Source of the DNA: Verrucomicrobiota bacterium
GTDB lineage: Bacteria; Verrucomicrobiota; Kiritimatiellia; SS1-B-03-39; UBA6053
Direction: 5' to 3'
NCBI GenBank assembly: GCA_020831625.1
Contig: JAFIGD010000014.1
Coordinates: 1-64,000 of the forward strand
Length of the DNA stretch: 64,000 nt
Shown: one piece after another, positions 8,601 through 16,964 of the stretch
How the letters are laid out: every line of letters begins with the position of its first letter
How positions within the stretch are numbered: the first letter of the stretch is position 1
Program-made: the position numbers and the translations under genes
Notes under the pieces: generated by a model
The model's input: the letters and a program-made list of their open reading frames with translations, nothing else
The model's database searches: none
What the model was told of the DNA's origin: nothing

Positions 8601-10588
8601 AAAAGGGTTTCCTCTGTCAGCTTCGCGGTGTCCATCACCGAAGAGGCCTTGAAGAAGGCGCCCTGGAAGGCATTGCCCTGCATGCGCAGCTGCAATTCGG
8701 GATCAGCCGCCTCTTCACGGGCGATTTTGAAGGCGTCGAGGTAGCAGACCTTGATTTTCTTCTCCAGAATGAAGCGCTGATACTGCACTGGAATCCGGGC
8801 CCAGACCTCTTCCGGCGTGGTGAGTTCCGCATCCGCCTGCCAGATAAACACCCCGCCCGGCTTCAACCCGAAAAGCGGATTGGAGTGACCGAACACGTTG
8901 GGGTCAGGACTTAAAACCACATCCACATGATGATACTCGCAGTTGATCTTGATCGGCTCCGGCGCGGCCGACAGATAATACGTGGTCGGCTGACCCTTTT
9001 TCTCCGAACCGTATTTGGGATTGGCCTTGATGTCGTATCCCAGCAGCTCGTTCAGCGTCACCGCCAGATTTTTTCCGGTGGTAATCGCGCCCCAGCCGCC
9101 GACCGAATGCATGCGCACCGTGATCGCACCCTTGGGAAGCAGATCAGGATTTTCGGATCCCTTCACCGCCATCTCCTTGATTTTCGGATACCCCTCCCTG
9201 ATCTGGTTCATGTGGATTTCCTGCTTCGGCGTCGCTGCGGAATCCCGCACAAAATCAATCGACAGATAGAAGAATTTCCGGTGATCGCCGTCCGGCAGCA
9301 TGTTTTCCACCGCGCCGATCACATCGCCCGGCTGCAGGTCGCGGCTGCCCATCCCGAAGCAGCCGGAATACAGCACCGGCGCGTCTGTCAGTTTGGTGTA
9401 GACCGTGTGATGCGGATACGGCTTGTCACCCTTGCCGTGTGACATGCCGTTCTCCAGACATTTGCTCACCGTGGCGCGGATCTCGCGGATCAGCGGCAGA
9501 TCCTCCGCCAGCGGCTGGTCGGTGCGCTCCAGCACCACCACCCCTTTGCGGCCCTTAATCATTTCGCCCACCAGATCGCTCGGGAACGGACGGTACATGG
9601 TCATGTTCACCACCCCAACCTTGATGCCGCGGGTGCTGCGCAGATAATCCACCACCGCCTCGGAGGTGCCCATCAGCGACCCCATCCCCAGAATCAAATA
9701 ATCTGCATCTTCAGTGCGGTATCCCGTCACCCGCTTGTAGGCGCGCCCGGTCAGTTTGGCATATTCCGCCATGCACTCGTCGGTCAGATCCCGAATATGC
9801 TCAAAGAAATACGGGCGCTGGGCCGCGACCGACTGCATATACACATCCTGGTTCTGCACGCAGCCCGCCACCACCGGATTGTCCACGTCCCACAGAATTG
9901 GCACCCGCCGACGCTGCGGACCGTACATCATCCGCTGCGCCGGCGTCGGACAGTCAATAATATCCTCCGGATGCCCCAGATATTCCTCGATCAGTTCGCG
10001 CTCCGGCACCCGCAGGGTTTCAATCAAATGGGTGGTCAAAAAGCCGTCCTGCCCCACCGCGCCCGGGGTCAGCGACAACTCCGCGATTTTGCGGGAAATC
10101 AGATTCAGGTCCGCCGCCTCCTGCGCGCTCTTGGCCATGACCTGGAAAAATCCGGTGTCATCCATCAAATGATAATCATCATGACCCGCATGAACATTGA
10201 GCGTCGATTTCGTAATTGCGCGGCAGCCCACGTTGAGAATATACGGCAACCGCTTGCCCACCGCCGCGTAGAGCGACTCGTGCATGTAGGCGATGCCCTG
10301 ACCCGAGGAAAAATTCGAGGCCCGCAGCCCCGACATCGACATCCCCGCCGTCACCCCCGCCGCCGCGTGTTCACCCTCCGGCTCCACAAAGATCAACGGA
10401 CGCCCCGACACATTGATGTGCCCCGCCCCTGCCATTTCCGCCCAGTACTCGCCCATCTGCGTCGACGGCGTGATCGGATACGCCCCCGCCGCGTCGCTCG
10501 ATTCACGCTCACACATAATCACCGCGGTGTTGCCGTCCATGGCTTCGGGAATTCCGGGATACTTGATGTCTTGGGACTCTTTGCTCAT
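5675..10588 (-). CDS. nifJ: Pyruvate:ferredoxin (flavodoxin) oxidoreductase, extended form
   Basis: Single-chain PFOR converting pyruvate and CoA to acetyl-CoA, CO2 and reduced ferredoxin. At 1637 residues it is about 400 longer than usual NifJ (near 1200). In order: alpha domain with AGAYPITPST near 35, gamma domain from about 490 (GGWGAITTGKNLA), [4Fe-4S] motifs CTACSDCFTVCP near 786 and CKGCMLCVEVC near 926, and the thiamine diphosphate domain with GDGACTGCG near 1003 and GGDGAMYDIG near 1228. Extra material is an insert of about 100 residues between the two Fe-S motifs, a helical insert after GDGACTGCG, and a C-terminal tail from about 1560 with CTSCDEC and CTGQC that looks like an added ferredoxin-like domain. 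First gene of the rnf operon; a candidate promoter lies upstream. Confidence 0.95.
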   Translation of the reverse strand: MSKESQDIKYPGIPEAMDGNTAVIMCERESSDAAGAYPITPSTQMGEYWAEMAGAGHINVSGRPLIFVEPEGEHAAAGVTAGMSMSGLRASNFSSGQGIAYMHESLYAAVGKRLPYILNVGCRAITKSTLNVHAGHDDYHLMDDTGFFQVMAKSAQEAADLNLISRKIAELSLTPGAVGQDGFLTTHLIETLRVPERELIEEYLGHPEDIIDCPTPAQRMMYGPQRRRVPILWDVDNPVVAGCVQNQDVYMQSVAAQRPYFFEHIRDLTDECMAEYAKLTGRAYKRVTGYRTEDADYLILGMGSLMGTSEAVVDYLRSTRGIKVGVVNMTMYRPFPSDLVGEMIKGRKGVVVLERTDQPLAEDLPLIREIRATVSKCLENGMSHGKGDKPYPHHTVYTKLTDAPVLYSGCFGMGSRDLQPGDVIGAVENMLPDGDHRKFFYLSIDFVRDSAATPKQEIHMNQIREGYPKIKEMAVKGSENPDLLPKGAITVRMHSVGGWGAITTGKNLAVTLNELLGYDIKANPKYGSEKKGQPTTYYLSAAPEPIKINCEYHHVDVVLSPDPNVFGHSNPLFGLKPGGVFIWQADAELTTPEEVWARIPVQYQRFILEKKIKVCYLDAFKIAREEAADPELQLRMQGNAFQGAFFKASSVMDTAKLTEETLFEAIRHQLQAKFGGKGARVVENNMKVVRRGFDELMVMPELPVSAAGEQLKKAVSMPVTLKKMNASTDAMTDIHRFWEQTGSFYAGGKPNDNLADPFNAMSLIPAATGVFRDMTSIRFSHPVWDPEKCTACSDCFTVCPDSAIPGIACTISDAFGTALKTLEKRGEPVELLPRAVREVEKRMRNATEGANGSSVDATALMHTAIDELLADTPTAEREPLKKEFDGFRGAMGGFKFSLTQPYWNQKESKQAGTGGLFAITVNPYTCKGCMLCVEVCDDNALIVAPQTDESIDTLRKDWAFWEALPNTPKDFIRVDDMDEKIGAMETMLLDKSIYSSMVCGDGACTGCGEKTVLHLFTSTITALMQPRVKKQVEEIEILIAKLEQKIRDRLAATVDVSDLDALNRITQASSGGDLKLSALAAELDKGKAGSPIDQDWLKSVTRLIARLKDLKWRYTDGPAKNGRSNLGFINSTGCSSVYGSSWPYNPYPFPWANHLFQDSPSVAMGIFEGHMVKMADGFKALRMARAEAAGDVDHTQLAKELQYFDWNKFTDEEYLLCPPVCAVGGDGAMYDIGFQNLSRMMMSGRPIKVMVLDTQVYSNTGGQACTSGFIGQVSDMAPYGKSWKGKSEIRKEMSLIGAAHRSAYIFQGNTSNYTHLIEGFIDGLNSRRPALFNVYAVCQPEHGVPDDSSVYRSRMALESRAYPLFRFDPDAGHDWSECISLEGNPSIDEDWPTYTLHYQEEDGTRQKLELPMTFADFAVAEARFRKHFRVAPQDTWNDNMILLAEFIELSEEDREGKFPFIWTLDKKNRLSRVLVAEPIVKSTEERINYWRTLKGLAGLTKKVDPEAIANAVRAETAQKLAQGLMSMLGGGDVSALLAAPAPSAGNSSPVTPNSSFEAAWIEKSQCTSCDECVTINSKIFEYDSDKKAFVKDPRGGPFKDIVRAAEKCTGQCIHPGTPADPNEKDVEKLVKRAEKFQ

Positions 10589-10742
10589 GATCTAACCTTG
10601 ATCTTCTCTGGGGTTAACTTCGGAAGCCTTGTCCGAAGCGGTACTGTTCAAAACGTGCCGTCATTTCCGCCCCGCCCCGGCCGCTGCCGAAGGCTCCCTC
10701 TCCCATGATTTTCCCCGCGTGTGACGTGAATCTGTTCATTGT

Positions 10743-10778
10743 GGATAAGTGTTATCCTAAATGATGAATTGAACGCAA
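10743..10778 (-). promoter_or_regulatory. Possible nifJ promoter with an overlapping inverted repeat
   Basis: On the minus strand a weak -35 (TTGCGT, 10778-10773) and -10 (TAACAC, 10754-10749) are 18 bp apart. The -10 lies inside the perfect inverted repeat GGATAA-N3-TTATCC (10743-10757), which could be an operator. The start site would be about 150 bp upstream of nifJ. The match is weak; the inverted repeat is certain. Confidence 0.35.
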
Positions 10779-10808
10779 GCCCTTTTTTGATCGTTATTTT
10801 TTTAACGG

Positions 10809-10824
10809 ATTATCGCGCGATAAT
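10809..10824. promoter_or_regulatory. Perfect 16-bp palindrome upstream of nifJ
   Basis: ATTATCGCGCGATAAT is fully self-complementary. It stands 55 bp upstream of the candidate nifJ -10 and 32 bp after the deoR-type gene. It could be a regulator binding site for nifJ-rnf or part of a weak terminator for the upstream gene. No T-run follows it on the minus strand, so an operator is slightly favoured. Confidence 0.4.
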
Positions 10825-10855
10825 GGAGGGCTATTCCAAACCCAATTTATCATGC

Positions 10856-11620
10856 TCAGGTTTCAACCAATACTCGCACGCCCGCCTTTTCCAGTTCCCG
10901 CCGGGAGTCCTTTGTCGTTTTCCGGTCCGTGACCACACAGCCCGCATCCTGAATTCCAGCGAAAAAATAGCGGGAACAGACCTCCCACTTCGAGAAATCC
11001 GCGAGGATATACACTTCGCCGGCCCATTGCATTACCGACCGCTTCAGGTTCATGTGACGAACCGAGGCGTCACTGAAACCCCGTTTCACATCCAGCCCTT
11101 TACAGCCCAGGAACGCTTTGGTGATGTGACAGGTGGATATCATCTGCTCCGCCAGCGGTCCCACAAACGAGGCCGATCGCCGGTCATACACCCCGCCGGT
11201 TGAAATCAGTTCCACATTCGTCCGCCGGCACAGCTCCTGAAATATGGGTTCGGAATGCGTGATCACTGTGCAGCGAATGTCCGGGAAGACCCTTGCAAGC
11301 TGATAGGCGGTGGTGCTGCCGTCCAGAAACATGGCGTCATCCTCCCTGATCTCCGAAACCACCGCCCGTGCAATGCTGCGCTTGGCCTCCACATTCTCCA
11401 CCTCGCGGATATGGTATGGCATGGCGTTCTGAGGCGTCTCGACCGGAACCGCGCCCCCGTGGGTGCGCACCAACAGCTTCTCCGCCTCCATCTGCACCAG
11501 ATCGCGGCGGATCGTTTCCTCGGTCACTCCGAGGCGTCCCGACAATTCCGACACCTTCACGCCGCCCTGGCGCTCCAGGGTCCGCGAAATTTCCACATGG
11601 CGTAAATGTTGCAACATCAT
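10856..11620 (-). CDS. DeoR/GlpR-family transcriptional regulator
   Basis: Regulator of 254 residues. Residues 4-57 form the DeoR helix-turn-helix (LERQGGVKVSELSGRLGVTEETIRRDL, then LLVRTHGGAV). Residues 75-235 form the DeoRC sensor domain of the ribose-isomerase fold, with FLDGSTTAYQLA, ITHSEPIF, STGGVYDRRSASFVGP and KAFLGCKG. The start at 11620 was chosen because GGAGAG precedes it and the HTH begins immediately; a longer frame upstream runs into skp on the other strand. DeoR proteins usually sense sugar phosphates. No sugar gene is adjacent, and its target is unknown. Confidence 0.9.
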   Translation of the reverse strand: MMLQHLRHVEISRTLERQGGVKVSELSGRLGVTEETIRRDLVQMEAEKLLVRTHGGAVPVETPQNAMPYHIREVENVEAKRSIARAVVSEIREDDAMFLDGSTTAYQLARVFPDIRCTVITHSEPIFQELCRRTNVELISTGGVYDRRSASFVGPLAEQMISTCHITKAFLGCKGLDVKRGFSDASVRHMNLKRSVMQWAGEVYILADFSKWEVCSRYFFAGIQDAGCVVTDRKTTKDSRRELEKAGVRVLVET

Positions 11621-11684
11621 GAACTCTCCATACCGGGAAACGCGCTCCGGCGCAATCTCCCGCCTTATCCGCACAGAAAAAAGA

Positions 11685-11713
11685 TTGACCCATGGCGGGC
11701 GACTCGGTACGAA
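11685..11713 (+). promoter_or_regulatory. Candidate promoter of skp-lpxD
   Basis: TTGACC at 11685-11690, a 17-bp spacer and TACGAA at 11708-11713. The predicted start falls on or next to the skp ATG at 11720. No Shine-Dalgarno sequence is visible there, so the message may be leaderless. The -10 match is only fair. Confidence 0.35.
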
Positions 11714-11719
11714 ATCCCC

Positions 11720-12292
11720 ATGAAAAAACTTCCGGGAATCTTCTTGTTGCTCACCCTTCTCACGGGAATACAAACCGCTCTGTCCGCTCAGAACATTGTT
11801 GTGGTGAACATGGACCGCGTTTTCAACGAATTCCACCGTACCCGAGAGGCGGAACAGCAGGTGCAGGAACTCATTCAGCAGTTCCGCATGGAGCAGCAGG
11901 AAACCCAGCAGAACTACCAGGCCCTTCAACAGGCGTTTTCCGCCATCCGCGAAACCGCCGGGGATATCGCCCTCTCCGATGAAGACCGCCGCGCCAAGGC
12001 GAACGAGGCCTCCGAAATTCTCAACCGGATCCGCGCGATGGAGGAGGAGATCCGCAGCCTGGAGCAACAGCGTCAGCAACAAATCGAGGAACAGGGCCGC
12101 CGCATGCGCCAGCAGTTGGTTGACGCCATTATCGACCATATTCGGGAAATAAGCCCCGGACGCAACTGGGATCTGGTGCTTGACGCCTCCGGAGCCTCCC
12201 CCAACGGCATTCCCAATATCCTCCATGCCGCCAATCCCCGGGATGTCACCGCCGAAGTGATTCAATCCATCAATCAAGCACGCGGTCGATGA
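11720..12292 (+). CDS. OmpH/Skp family periplasmic chaperone
   Basis: Protein of 190 residues with a signal peptide (MKKLPGIFLLLTLLTGIQTALSAQ, cleavage near 24), then VVVNMDRVFNEFHRT, the usual Skp/OmpH opening. A long charged coiled coil rich in Gln and Glu (about 40-135) follows, and a C-terminal strand region (WDLVLDASG) closes it. Skp chaperones hold unfolded outer-membrane proteins in the periplasm. It overlaps lpxD by four bases, a common pairing in outer-membrane biogenesis clusters. The frame is open upstream to 11606, but the signal peptide fixes the start at 11720. Confidence 0.88.
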   Translation: MKKLPGIFLLLTLLTGIQTALSAQNIVVVNMDRVFNEFHRTREAEQQVQELIQQFRMEQQETQQNYQALQQAFSAIRETAGDIALSDEDRRAKANEASEILNRIRAMEEEIRSLEQQRQQQIEEQGRRMRQQLVDAIIDHIREISPGRNWDLVLDASGASPNGIPNILHAANPRDVTAEVIQSINQARGR

Positions 12293-13335
12293 GTACGGCA
12301 TCGAAAACCCCGCGGGAACTCGCCGCCATTTTGGGGGGCGAGCTGGATGGCGAACATGACGCGCCGATCACGTCGGTGGCCGGCCTGCGGGAGGCGGGTC
12401 CCTCTGATCTGTCATTTCTGAATAACACCAAATACGCCAAACTGCTCAAAGAAACCCGCGCCGGCGCGGTGCTGGTCGCCGCATCCTGGGAAGGTGAACA
12501 CCGCTCCGCCCTGATCCGGGTGGAGAATCCCGACGCCGCGTTTGCCAAAGCCACCGAACTGTTCAGGCCCGCGCCCGTCCGCCGGCTGCCCGGCACCGCC
12601 GCCTCCGCAGTGATCGGCCGGGACGTGGTGATCGGCAAAGACGCGCATATCGGCGAAAATGTCGTTATCGCTGACGGGGTTCATATCGGGGACCGTTGCG
12701 AAATCCATCCCGGGGTCGTGATCGGTGAAAAAGCGGCCCTCGGCTCCGATGTCGTTCTTCATGCCGGCGCGGTCCTGCGTGAACATGTGATTCTGGGCGA
12801 CCGGGTGATTATTCACAACAACGCCGTCATTGGCAGTGATGGATTCGGGTATTCCGTGGACGCCGCCGGGGTGCGCACCAAAGTGCCGCAGGTCGGAATT
12901 GTGCGCATCGGCGACGACGTCGAAATCGGGGCCTGCGTCTGTGTGGACCGCGCCCGCTTCGGGGAAACCCGTATCGGCAACGGAGTCAAAATCGACAACC
13001 TGGTGCAGATCGCCCACAACGTCGTCGTTCAGGACCACGCGGTGATTGTCTCTCAAACCGGGATTAGCGGAAGCTCAGTGGTCGGCCGGCACGCCATTTT
13101 GGCCGGCCAGGTCGGGGTGGCCGGTCACCTCACCATCGGCGAACATGCGGTTGTGGGGGCGCAAGGAGGGGTAACCAAGGATGTTCCGCCAAAAACCTAT
13201 GTCTGGGGGACACCCGCTCAACCCTTTGAGCAATACAGCAAAAGCCTGGCGCACGTGTCCCGTTTGCCGAAACTGCAGCAAAAAGTGGCCGCGCTGGAGG
13301 CCCGCATCGCTCAACTCGAAAACGCCGAATCTTGA
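12289..13335 (+). CDS. lpxD: UDP-3-O-acylglucosamine N-acyltransferase (lipid A synthesis)
   Basis: Enzyme of 348 residues that adds the second 3-hydroxyacyl chain in lipid A synthesis. An N-terminal uridine-binding domain (GLREAGPSDLSFLNNTKYAKLL near 30) is followed by a left-handed beta helix made of hexapeptide repeats from about 105 to 300. It contains IHNNAVIGSDGFGY and IDNLVQIAHNVVVQDH, the latter with the catalytic His of the family. The C-terminus (about 315-345) is a coiled helix used for trimerisation. Length is typical. The gene implies a lipopolysaccharide-type outer membrane. Confidence 0.96.
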   Translation: MSTASKTPRELAAILGGELDGEHDAPITSVAGLREAGPSDLSFLNNTKYAKLLKETRAGAVLVAASWEGEHRSALIRVENPDAAFAKATELFRPAPVRRLPGTAASAVIGRDVVIGKDAHIGENVVIADGVHIGDRCEIHPGVVIGEKAALGSDVVLHAGAVLREHVILGDRVIIHNNAVIGSDGFGYSVDAAGVRTKVPQVGIVRIGDDVEIGACVCVDRARFGETRIGNGVKIDNLVQIAHNVVVQDHAVIVSQTGISGSSVVGRHAILAGQVGVAGHLTIGEHAVVGAQGGVTKDVPPKTYVWGTPAQPFEQYSKSLAHVSRLPKLQQKVAALEARIAQLENAES

Positions 13336-13385
13336 AATCATTCTCCCGGCTGTAAGATAAACCGAGGGCTTACGCCTAAACTGTT

Positions 13386-14207
13386 ATGAATCACACTGAC
13401 GAAACTCTCGCATGGCTGCTGGCCGCTGAAGATCATCCTCATCTCAAAAACGAGGCGGAATATGATGCCGCCAAATCCCAACTGGACGCTTCTCCCGAAC
13501 TGCATGCGCGGTTTGAGGAGGCTTTGGCCTTCAACCTGAAGCACCCGTCTCTTTTTTCTTTCGGCACCATGCCCCCTGATGTCCGGCGGCGCATTTCAAC
13601 GGCGCTGGAAGAGTCCGCACCGCCCGGGACGGCCCCGGTCGAATCCCTCCCGGCTCCCTCTCCCTGGTCTTACCGTCAGCAGTTCGCCTGGGCGGCGGTG
13701 CTCGCTTTGTTTCTCGCCGGGCTTTCGGTCCTCTCCTCCAGAATCATCGAGCAGCAAAGTCCCTATGCACAACCGCACCGCGCGGAACCGCCCCGGCTTG
13801 CCGGAAACGCGGACGCCCTGCCCGAATTTCATCGTTTTGTGAAAAATTCCCTGGATACGCCGCCCCGTTTTCAACACCAGGCGCGGGATACGGTGCAACT
13901 CGTCAGTTGGCTCAAGGAACACGACGGTTTCGCGTCGCCCCTCCCCGACTCCATTACCCGGGCGCCGGGAATGGGCTGCGCGATTCTTGAGAGCCCGCAT
14001 GGCGACATTTCCATGATTTGCGTGGATCTAAACGGCCAAAAACTTAAACTTTTCATCGCCTGCTCAAAAGCCTTGCGCGTTCACCCCCGGCCGGTCGAGG
14101 CGCTTCGGATCGAAAACCACGAGGCTCTCGAATGGAGCAATGACGATAATCTGTTCCTCTTGATTCAGAGTGAGCCGGACACCCCCATGCCTGAAATCAT
14201 GCTTTGA
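13386..14207 (+). CDS. Hypothetical one-TM protein, anti-sigma-like layout
   Basis: Protein of 273 residues. A cytoplasmic-looking N-terminal part (1-95, acidic, starting MNHTDETLAWLLAAEDHP) precedes one TM helix at about 97-115 (FAWAAVLALFLAGLSVLSS) and an outer domain of about 155 residues with GMGCAILESPHGDISMICVDLNGQKLKLFIA. This arrangement resembles membrane-bound anti-sigma factors, but no zinc-binding HxxxCxxC motif is present and no ECF sigma gene adjoins it. It stands 50 bp after lpxD on the same strand and ends 7 bp from a convergent gene. Confidence 0.7.
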   Translation: MNHTDETLAWLLAAEDHPHLKNEAEYDAAKSQLDASPELHARFEEALAFNLKHPSLFSFGTMPPDVRRRISTALEESAPPGTAPVESLPAPSPWSYRQQFAWAAVLALFLAGLSVLSSRIIEQQSPYAQPHRAEPPRLAGNADALPEFHRFVKNSLDTPPRFQHQARDTVQLVSWLKEHDGFASPLPDSITRAPGMGCAILESPHGDISMICVDLNGQKLKLFIACSKALRVHPRPVEALRIENHEALEWSNDDNLFLLIQSEPDTPMPEIML

Positions 14208-14214
14208 CGTTCCG

Positions 14215-15588
14215 TCAGCGCTCAAACAGAAACAGCGGGGGTTGCGCGTAGCTGTCATCATGCCGCACCCCCTGATAAATATTCAGCCGAAGTTCTCGAA
14301 CCGCGCCGGACGGAATGTTCGGGATGTGCCTCCAGAGATCACTGCTCCCGGAAATCCCCTCATAATTAAACGAGGCCATCGCCAGCGTCAGCCGGTCCCC
14401 GCGCTCCGCAAGGTGCAGTTGGACATCCCGGTCACGGCGGCGGGGATGTATGGAGGGACGTGTGGCCAGACGCGCGGTCTGAATCCGCCCCCGCGGCACC
14501 CGCACCTCCTGACCGCCCTCCAGCTGGAGAGTCGCCCCCTCCGAATCCATGGACAACAGCAGGGCCTCCATCTGATCCCCGTTGCCAAAGACCACCACAT
14601 CCCGGGAGGCACCGTCTATCTCCACCTCCGGTTGATACACACCTGAACGCTTCGAGAATTCGACCGCGTGAAGCAGCAAACCCGCAGTATCCCTGCCGGC
14701 CTGCACCGCAACCTCCAAATCCTCCCGCCCCGCCAGGGGACGCTCGGTGTGCAGGGTAAACGACGGAGATTCATACTCGTTAATCCGCAGAGTCGCCTCT
14801 GCGGTCTCCACATTCAGGTGAACGGAAATCAGCATGCGCTGCCAGGCCGCCTCAGGCGGTAACGGCTCCCGCAGGACCCACGTCTGGCGTCCGTTCCCGT
14901 CCAGGGTCCGCACATGCAGCCAATTCGGGTTGAGAGACAGACTCAGCCCCTCCGTGGGGCGGTTTCGAGCTGAAGCATGAAAGAGCTCCAGATTTGCGTG
15001 GGTGACGCCGTCTGGAAAGGAAATCTCCATCTCAAACAGCACGCCCCCGGCATCCGGCAACGGCAGCGGACGGGCAATGCGGGCGTTTTCAGGCAAAAGC
15101 CACTCCACCGCGTTCTCCTCAATCACTCCGTCTGAGCCGGACGGCATCCGCACCGACCATTCAGAAAGCGGCGAAAGCCCGCGGAAAATCAGATCGCCCT
15201 CCCCCGGAAGAACATCCAAATAGGAGACGAATTCCCGGTTCGCCCGCAAACGGCTTCCCCACCACGCGTCCAGAATCAACTCGCGGTCCGTCAGCTCGAC
15301 CAGACGCCCCGAGATCCGGTCTCCGTTCACAAACCGGACCCGCGTGTCCGGAGTCCTCCTTTCGATCGGTTGTCCACTCATAAAGCGAAGCCGGCCCGTG
15401 TAGGCCGCATGAAACCGTAGCGGATCACCTCCCCACTCCGGCATCACCTGAAAATAGCCCGCATCAAACGTCCGGAAATGACCGGGAAACACATCGCCGT
15501 TCAGCATGCGCACCTCTACGGGGAGTCCATCAGCAAACAGGCCTGTGCAAAGAGCCAACCCCGACAGAATCAAGAAAAACCGTTTCAT
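14215..15588 (-). CDS. Secreted NGD-repeat family protein, copy 3 of 3
   Basis: Protein of 457 residues with a signal peptide (MKRFFLILSGLALCTGLFADG). Small beta modules recur: LNGDVFPGHFRTFDAGYFQVMPEW near 29, then RVRFVNGDRISGRLVELTDREL near 83 and WWGSRLRANREFVSYLDVLP. A middle part (about 130-300) has the look of a concanavalin/LamG-like sandwich (GVLFEMEISFPDG, TWVLREPLPPEAAWQRMLISVHL). A further NGD module near 333 (VVFGNGDQMEALLLSMDSEGATLQLEGGQEVRVPRGRIQT) precedes the C-terminus. It is clearly paralogous to the next two genes upstream and overlaps the neighbour by four bases. Function unknown; the design suggests a periplasmic or surface binding protein. Confidence 0.82.
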   Translation of the reverse strand: MKRFFLILSGLALCTGLFADGLPVEVRMLNGDVFPGHFRTFDAGYFQVMPEWGGDPLRFHAAYTGRLRFMSGQPIERRTPDTRVRFVNGDRISGRLVELTDRELILDAWWGSRLRANREFVSYLDVLPGEGDLIFRGLSPLSEWSVRMPSGSDGVIEENAVEWLLPENARIARPLPLPDAGGVLFEMEISFPDGVTHANLELFHASARNRPTEGLSLSLNPNWLHVRTLDGNGRQTWVLREPLPPEAAWQRMLISVHLNVETAEATLRINEYESPSFTLHTERPLAGREDLEVAVQAGRDTAGLLLHAVEFSKRSGVYQPEVEIDGASRDVVVFGNGDQMEALLLSMDSEGATLQLEGGQEVRVPRGRIQTARLATRPSIHPRRRDRDVQLHLAERGDRLTLAMASFNYEGISGSSDLWRHIPNIPSGAVRELRLNIYQGVRHDDSYAQPPLFLFER

Positions 15589-16964
15589 GGCCTCCCTCCG
15601 GCCGGAAGAGTTTGCAGTTGCAAAATCGGGGTGTCCAAATCGATGGACAGATCCGGAAGCGCTCCGGTTCCAGTCCGCATCCAGGGGAAACGCAGACCCG
15701 CCAGGAGGGTCCTCGGCAGCGTCACCGGTCCCGCGAACCCGTCGCCATCGGCCACCACCTTGTCTTCCGTGATTTCCCGAATCCGAAGTGTGAGCATATC
15801 CGGACGGGATCGGAAGCGGATTTCAGCCTCCTGACTCCGGCGGCTTCTCACAACCCGGGAAGCACCGGACGCACTGAAGATTTCCATATCGCGGCCGGGA
15901 AACGATCCATCCCAGCGGGCCAGTTCAATATCGGCGATTTGAAGACCCGCCACATTATGCTGAATCTGTAAACTCAGCCAGCGGCCGCTCATTTCCTCAG
16001 GATCGAAGGTCATTGCCCATTCTTGAACCTGTTCACCATTCACAGTCATGCGGGCGAGATTCCGGGGGCGGTCGATAAAAAGTTCGACATGCTGCCATTG
16101 ACTGTCCGGTGAAGAAATCTGCTCCCGCCAGTTCATCATCGGCGGGCGACCCGTGTCAGGATCGTCTTTTTCCGGGAAAATTTGCCCCTGCACATGTGAG
16201 GTTTGGTGCACAAAAAACATCCCTCCGGTTCCCCGCTGGAACGGCTGCCGCGTAAACGTGCCCACATTCAACAGAAACGTCCCGCCCGGACTCCGAATGG
16301 AATACGCCAGCCGAAACCGCTCCGGCAATTCGGAAAGCTCCCGGATAAGAGAGCCCCCCTGCCCCGGGGCAAAGAACCAGCTGCCCCCCAACTTTGTCGG
16401 ATGTGCGGAGGCCGGATCTATGTGCGGCATTGCATTGAGTTGTTGAGGTAAGTTATTTATGCGGACAACCTGCGCGCCGCGAAACGCCTGAACGTTGCCC
16501 CCCTGCATCCGCATTCCCGGCATGGCCTGAGTCTGCCACAGATCAATTTCCATCGGATTATCCAGCAAAAGATCCTCTCCGGACGGCAGAGTTTCCAGAG
16601 ACTGAAGACTGGACGGAAACATCCGCAGGGTCACGTCGCCGTCCACCCGGAACGTCAGGATTTCCTCATCCCGGTCAATCAGCCGGCCCGTAAGCCGGTC
16701 GCCGTCTAAAAATGTTACACGGTGGGTGGGCGTTTCCGCCTCCGTCCGCCCGGGCTCCCCGAAATAGACCGCGTCGATTTCCCCGATCGGCAACACCGAG
16801 GCGTTTTCGCTCCACCGGGGTTGGAAACGCACCCGGGATCCCCTCAGAGAGACGAACCGCCCCTGCAACTCGGCACCGGATCGCAGGATCAGCAAATCCC
16901 CCGCGTCCGCGAACAGGGAGGCGGACACACAAATCATCATCAAAAATAAGCGGACTGGCTTCAC
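15585..16964 (-). CDS. Secreted NGD-repeat family protein, copy 2 of 3
   Basis: Protein of 459 residues with a signal peptide (MKPVRLFLMMICVSASLFADAG). It follows the same plan as its neighbours: LRSGAELQGRFVSLRGSRVRFQPRW near 26, THRVTFLDGDRLTGRLIDRDEEIL near 85, a sandwich-like centre with TMTVNGEQ-type strands (ARMTVNGEQVQEWAMTF), and a C-terminal module (LTLRIREITEDKVVADGDGFAGPVTLPRTLLAGLRF). The conserved WG of the second module is replaced by DVTLRMFPSSLQ, so this copy is the most diverged. Four-base overlaps on both sides make it part of one translational unit. Function unknown. Confidence 0.82.
   Translation of the reverse strand: MKPVRLFLMMICVSASLFADAGDLLILRSGAELQGRFVSLRGSRVRFQPRWSENASVLPIGEIDAVYFGEPGRTEAETPTHRVTFLDGDRLTGRLIDRDEEILTFRVDGDVTLRMFPSSLQSLETLPSGEDLLLDNPMEIDLWQTQAMPGMRMQGGNVQAFRGAQVVRINNLPQQLNAMPHIDPASAHPTKLGGSWFFAPGQGGSLIRELSELPERFRLAYSIRSPGGTFLLNVGTFTRQPFQRGTGGMFFVHQTSHVQGQIFPEKDDPDTGRPPMMNWREQISSPDSQWQHVELFIDRPRNLARMTVNGEQVQEWAMTFDPEEMSGRWLSLQIQHNVAGLQIADIELARWDGSFPGRDMEIFSASGASRVVRSRRSQEAEIRFRSRPDMLTLRIREITEDKVVADGDGFAGPVTLPRTLLAGLRFPWMRTGTGALPDLSIDLDTPILQLQTLPAGGRP

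Noticed and set aside
11606-11719. Upstream extension of the skp frame
   Set aside because: It would overlap the divergent DeoR start and places 38 polar residues before an obvious signal peptide.
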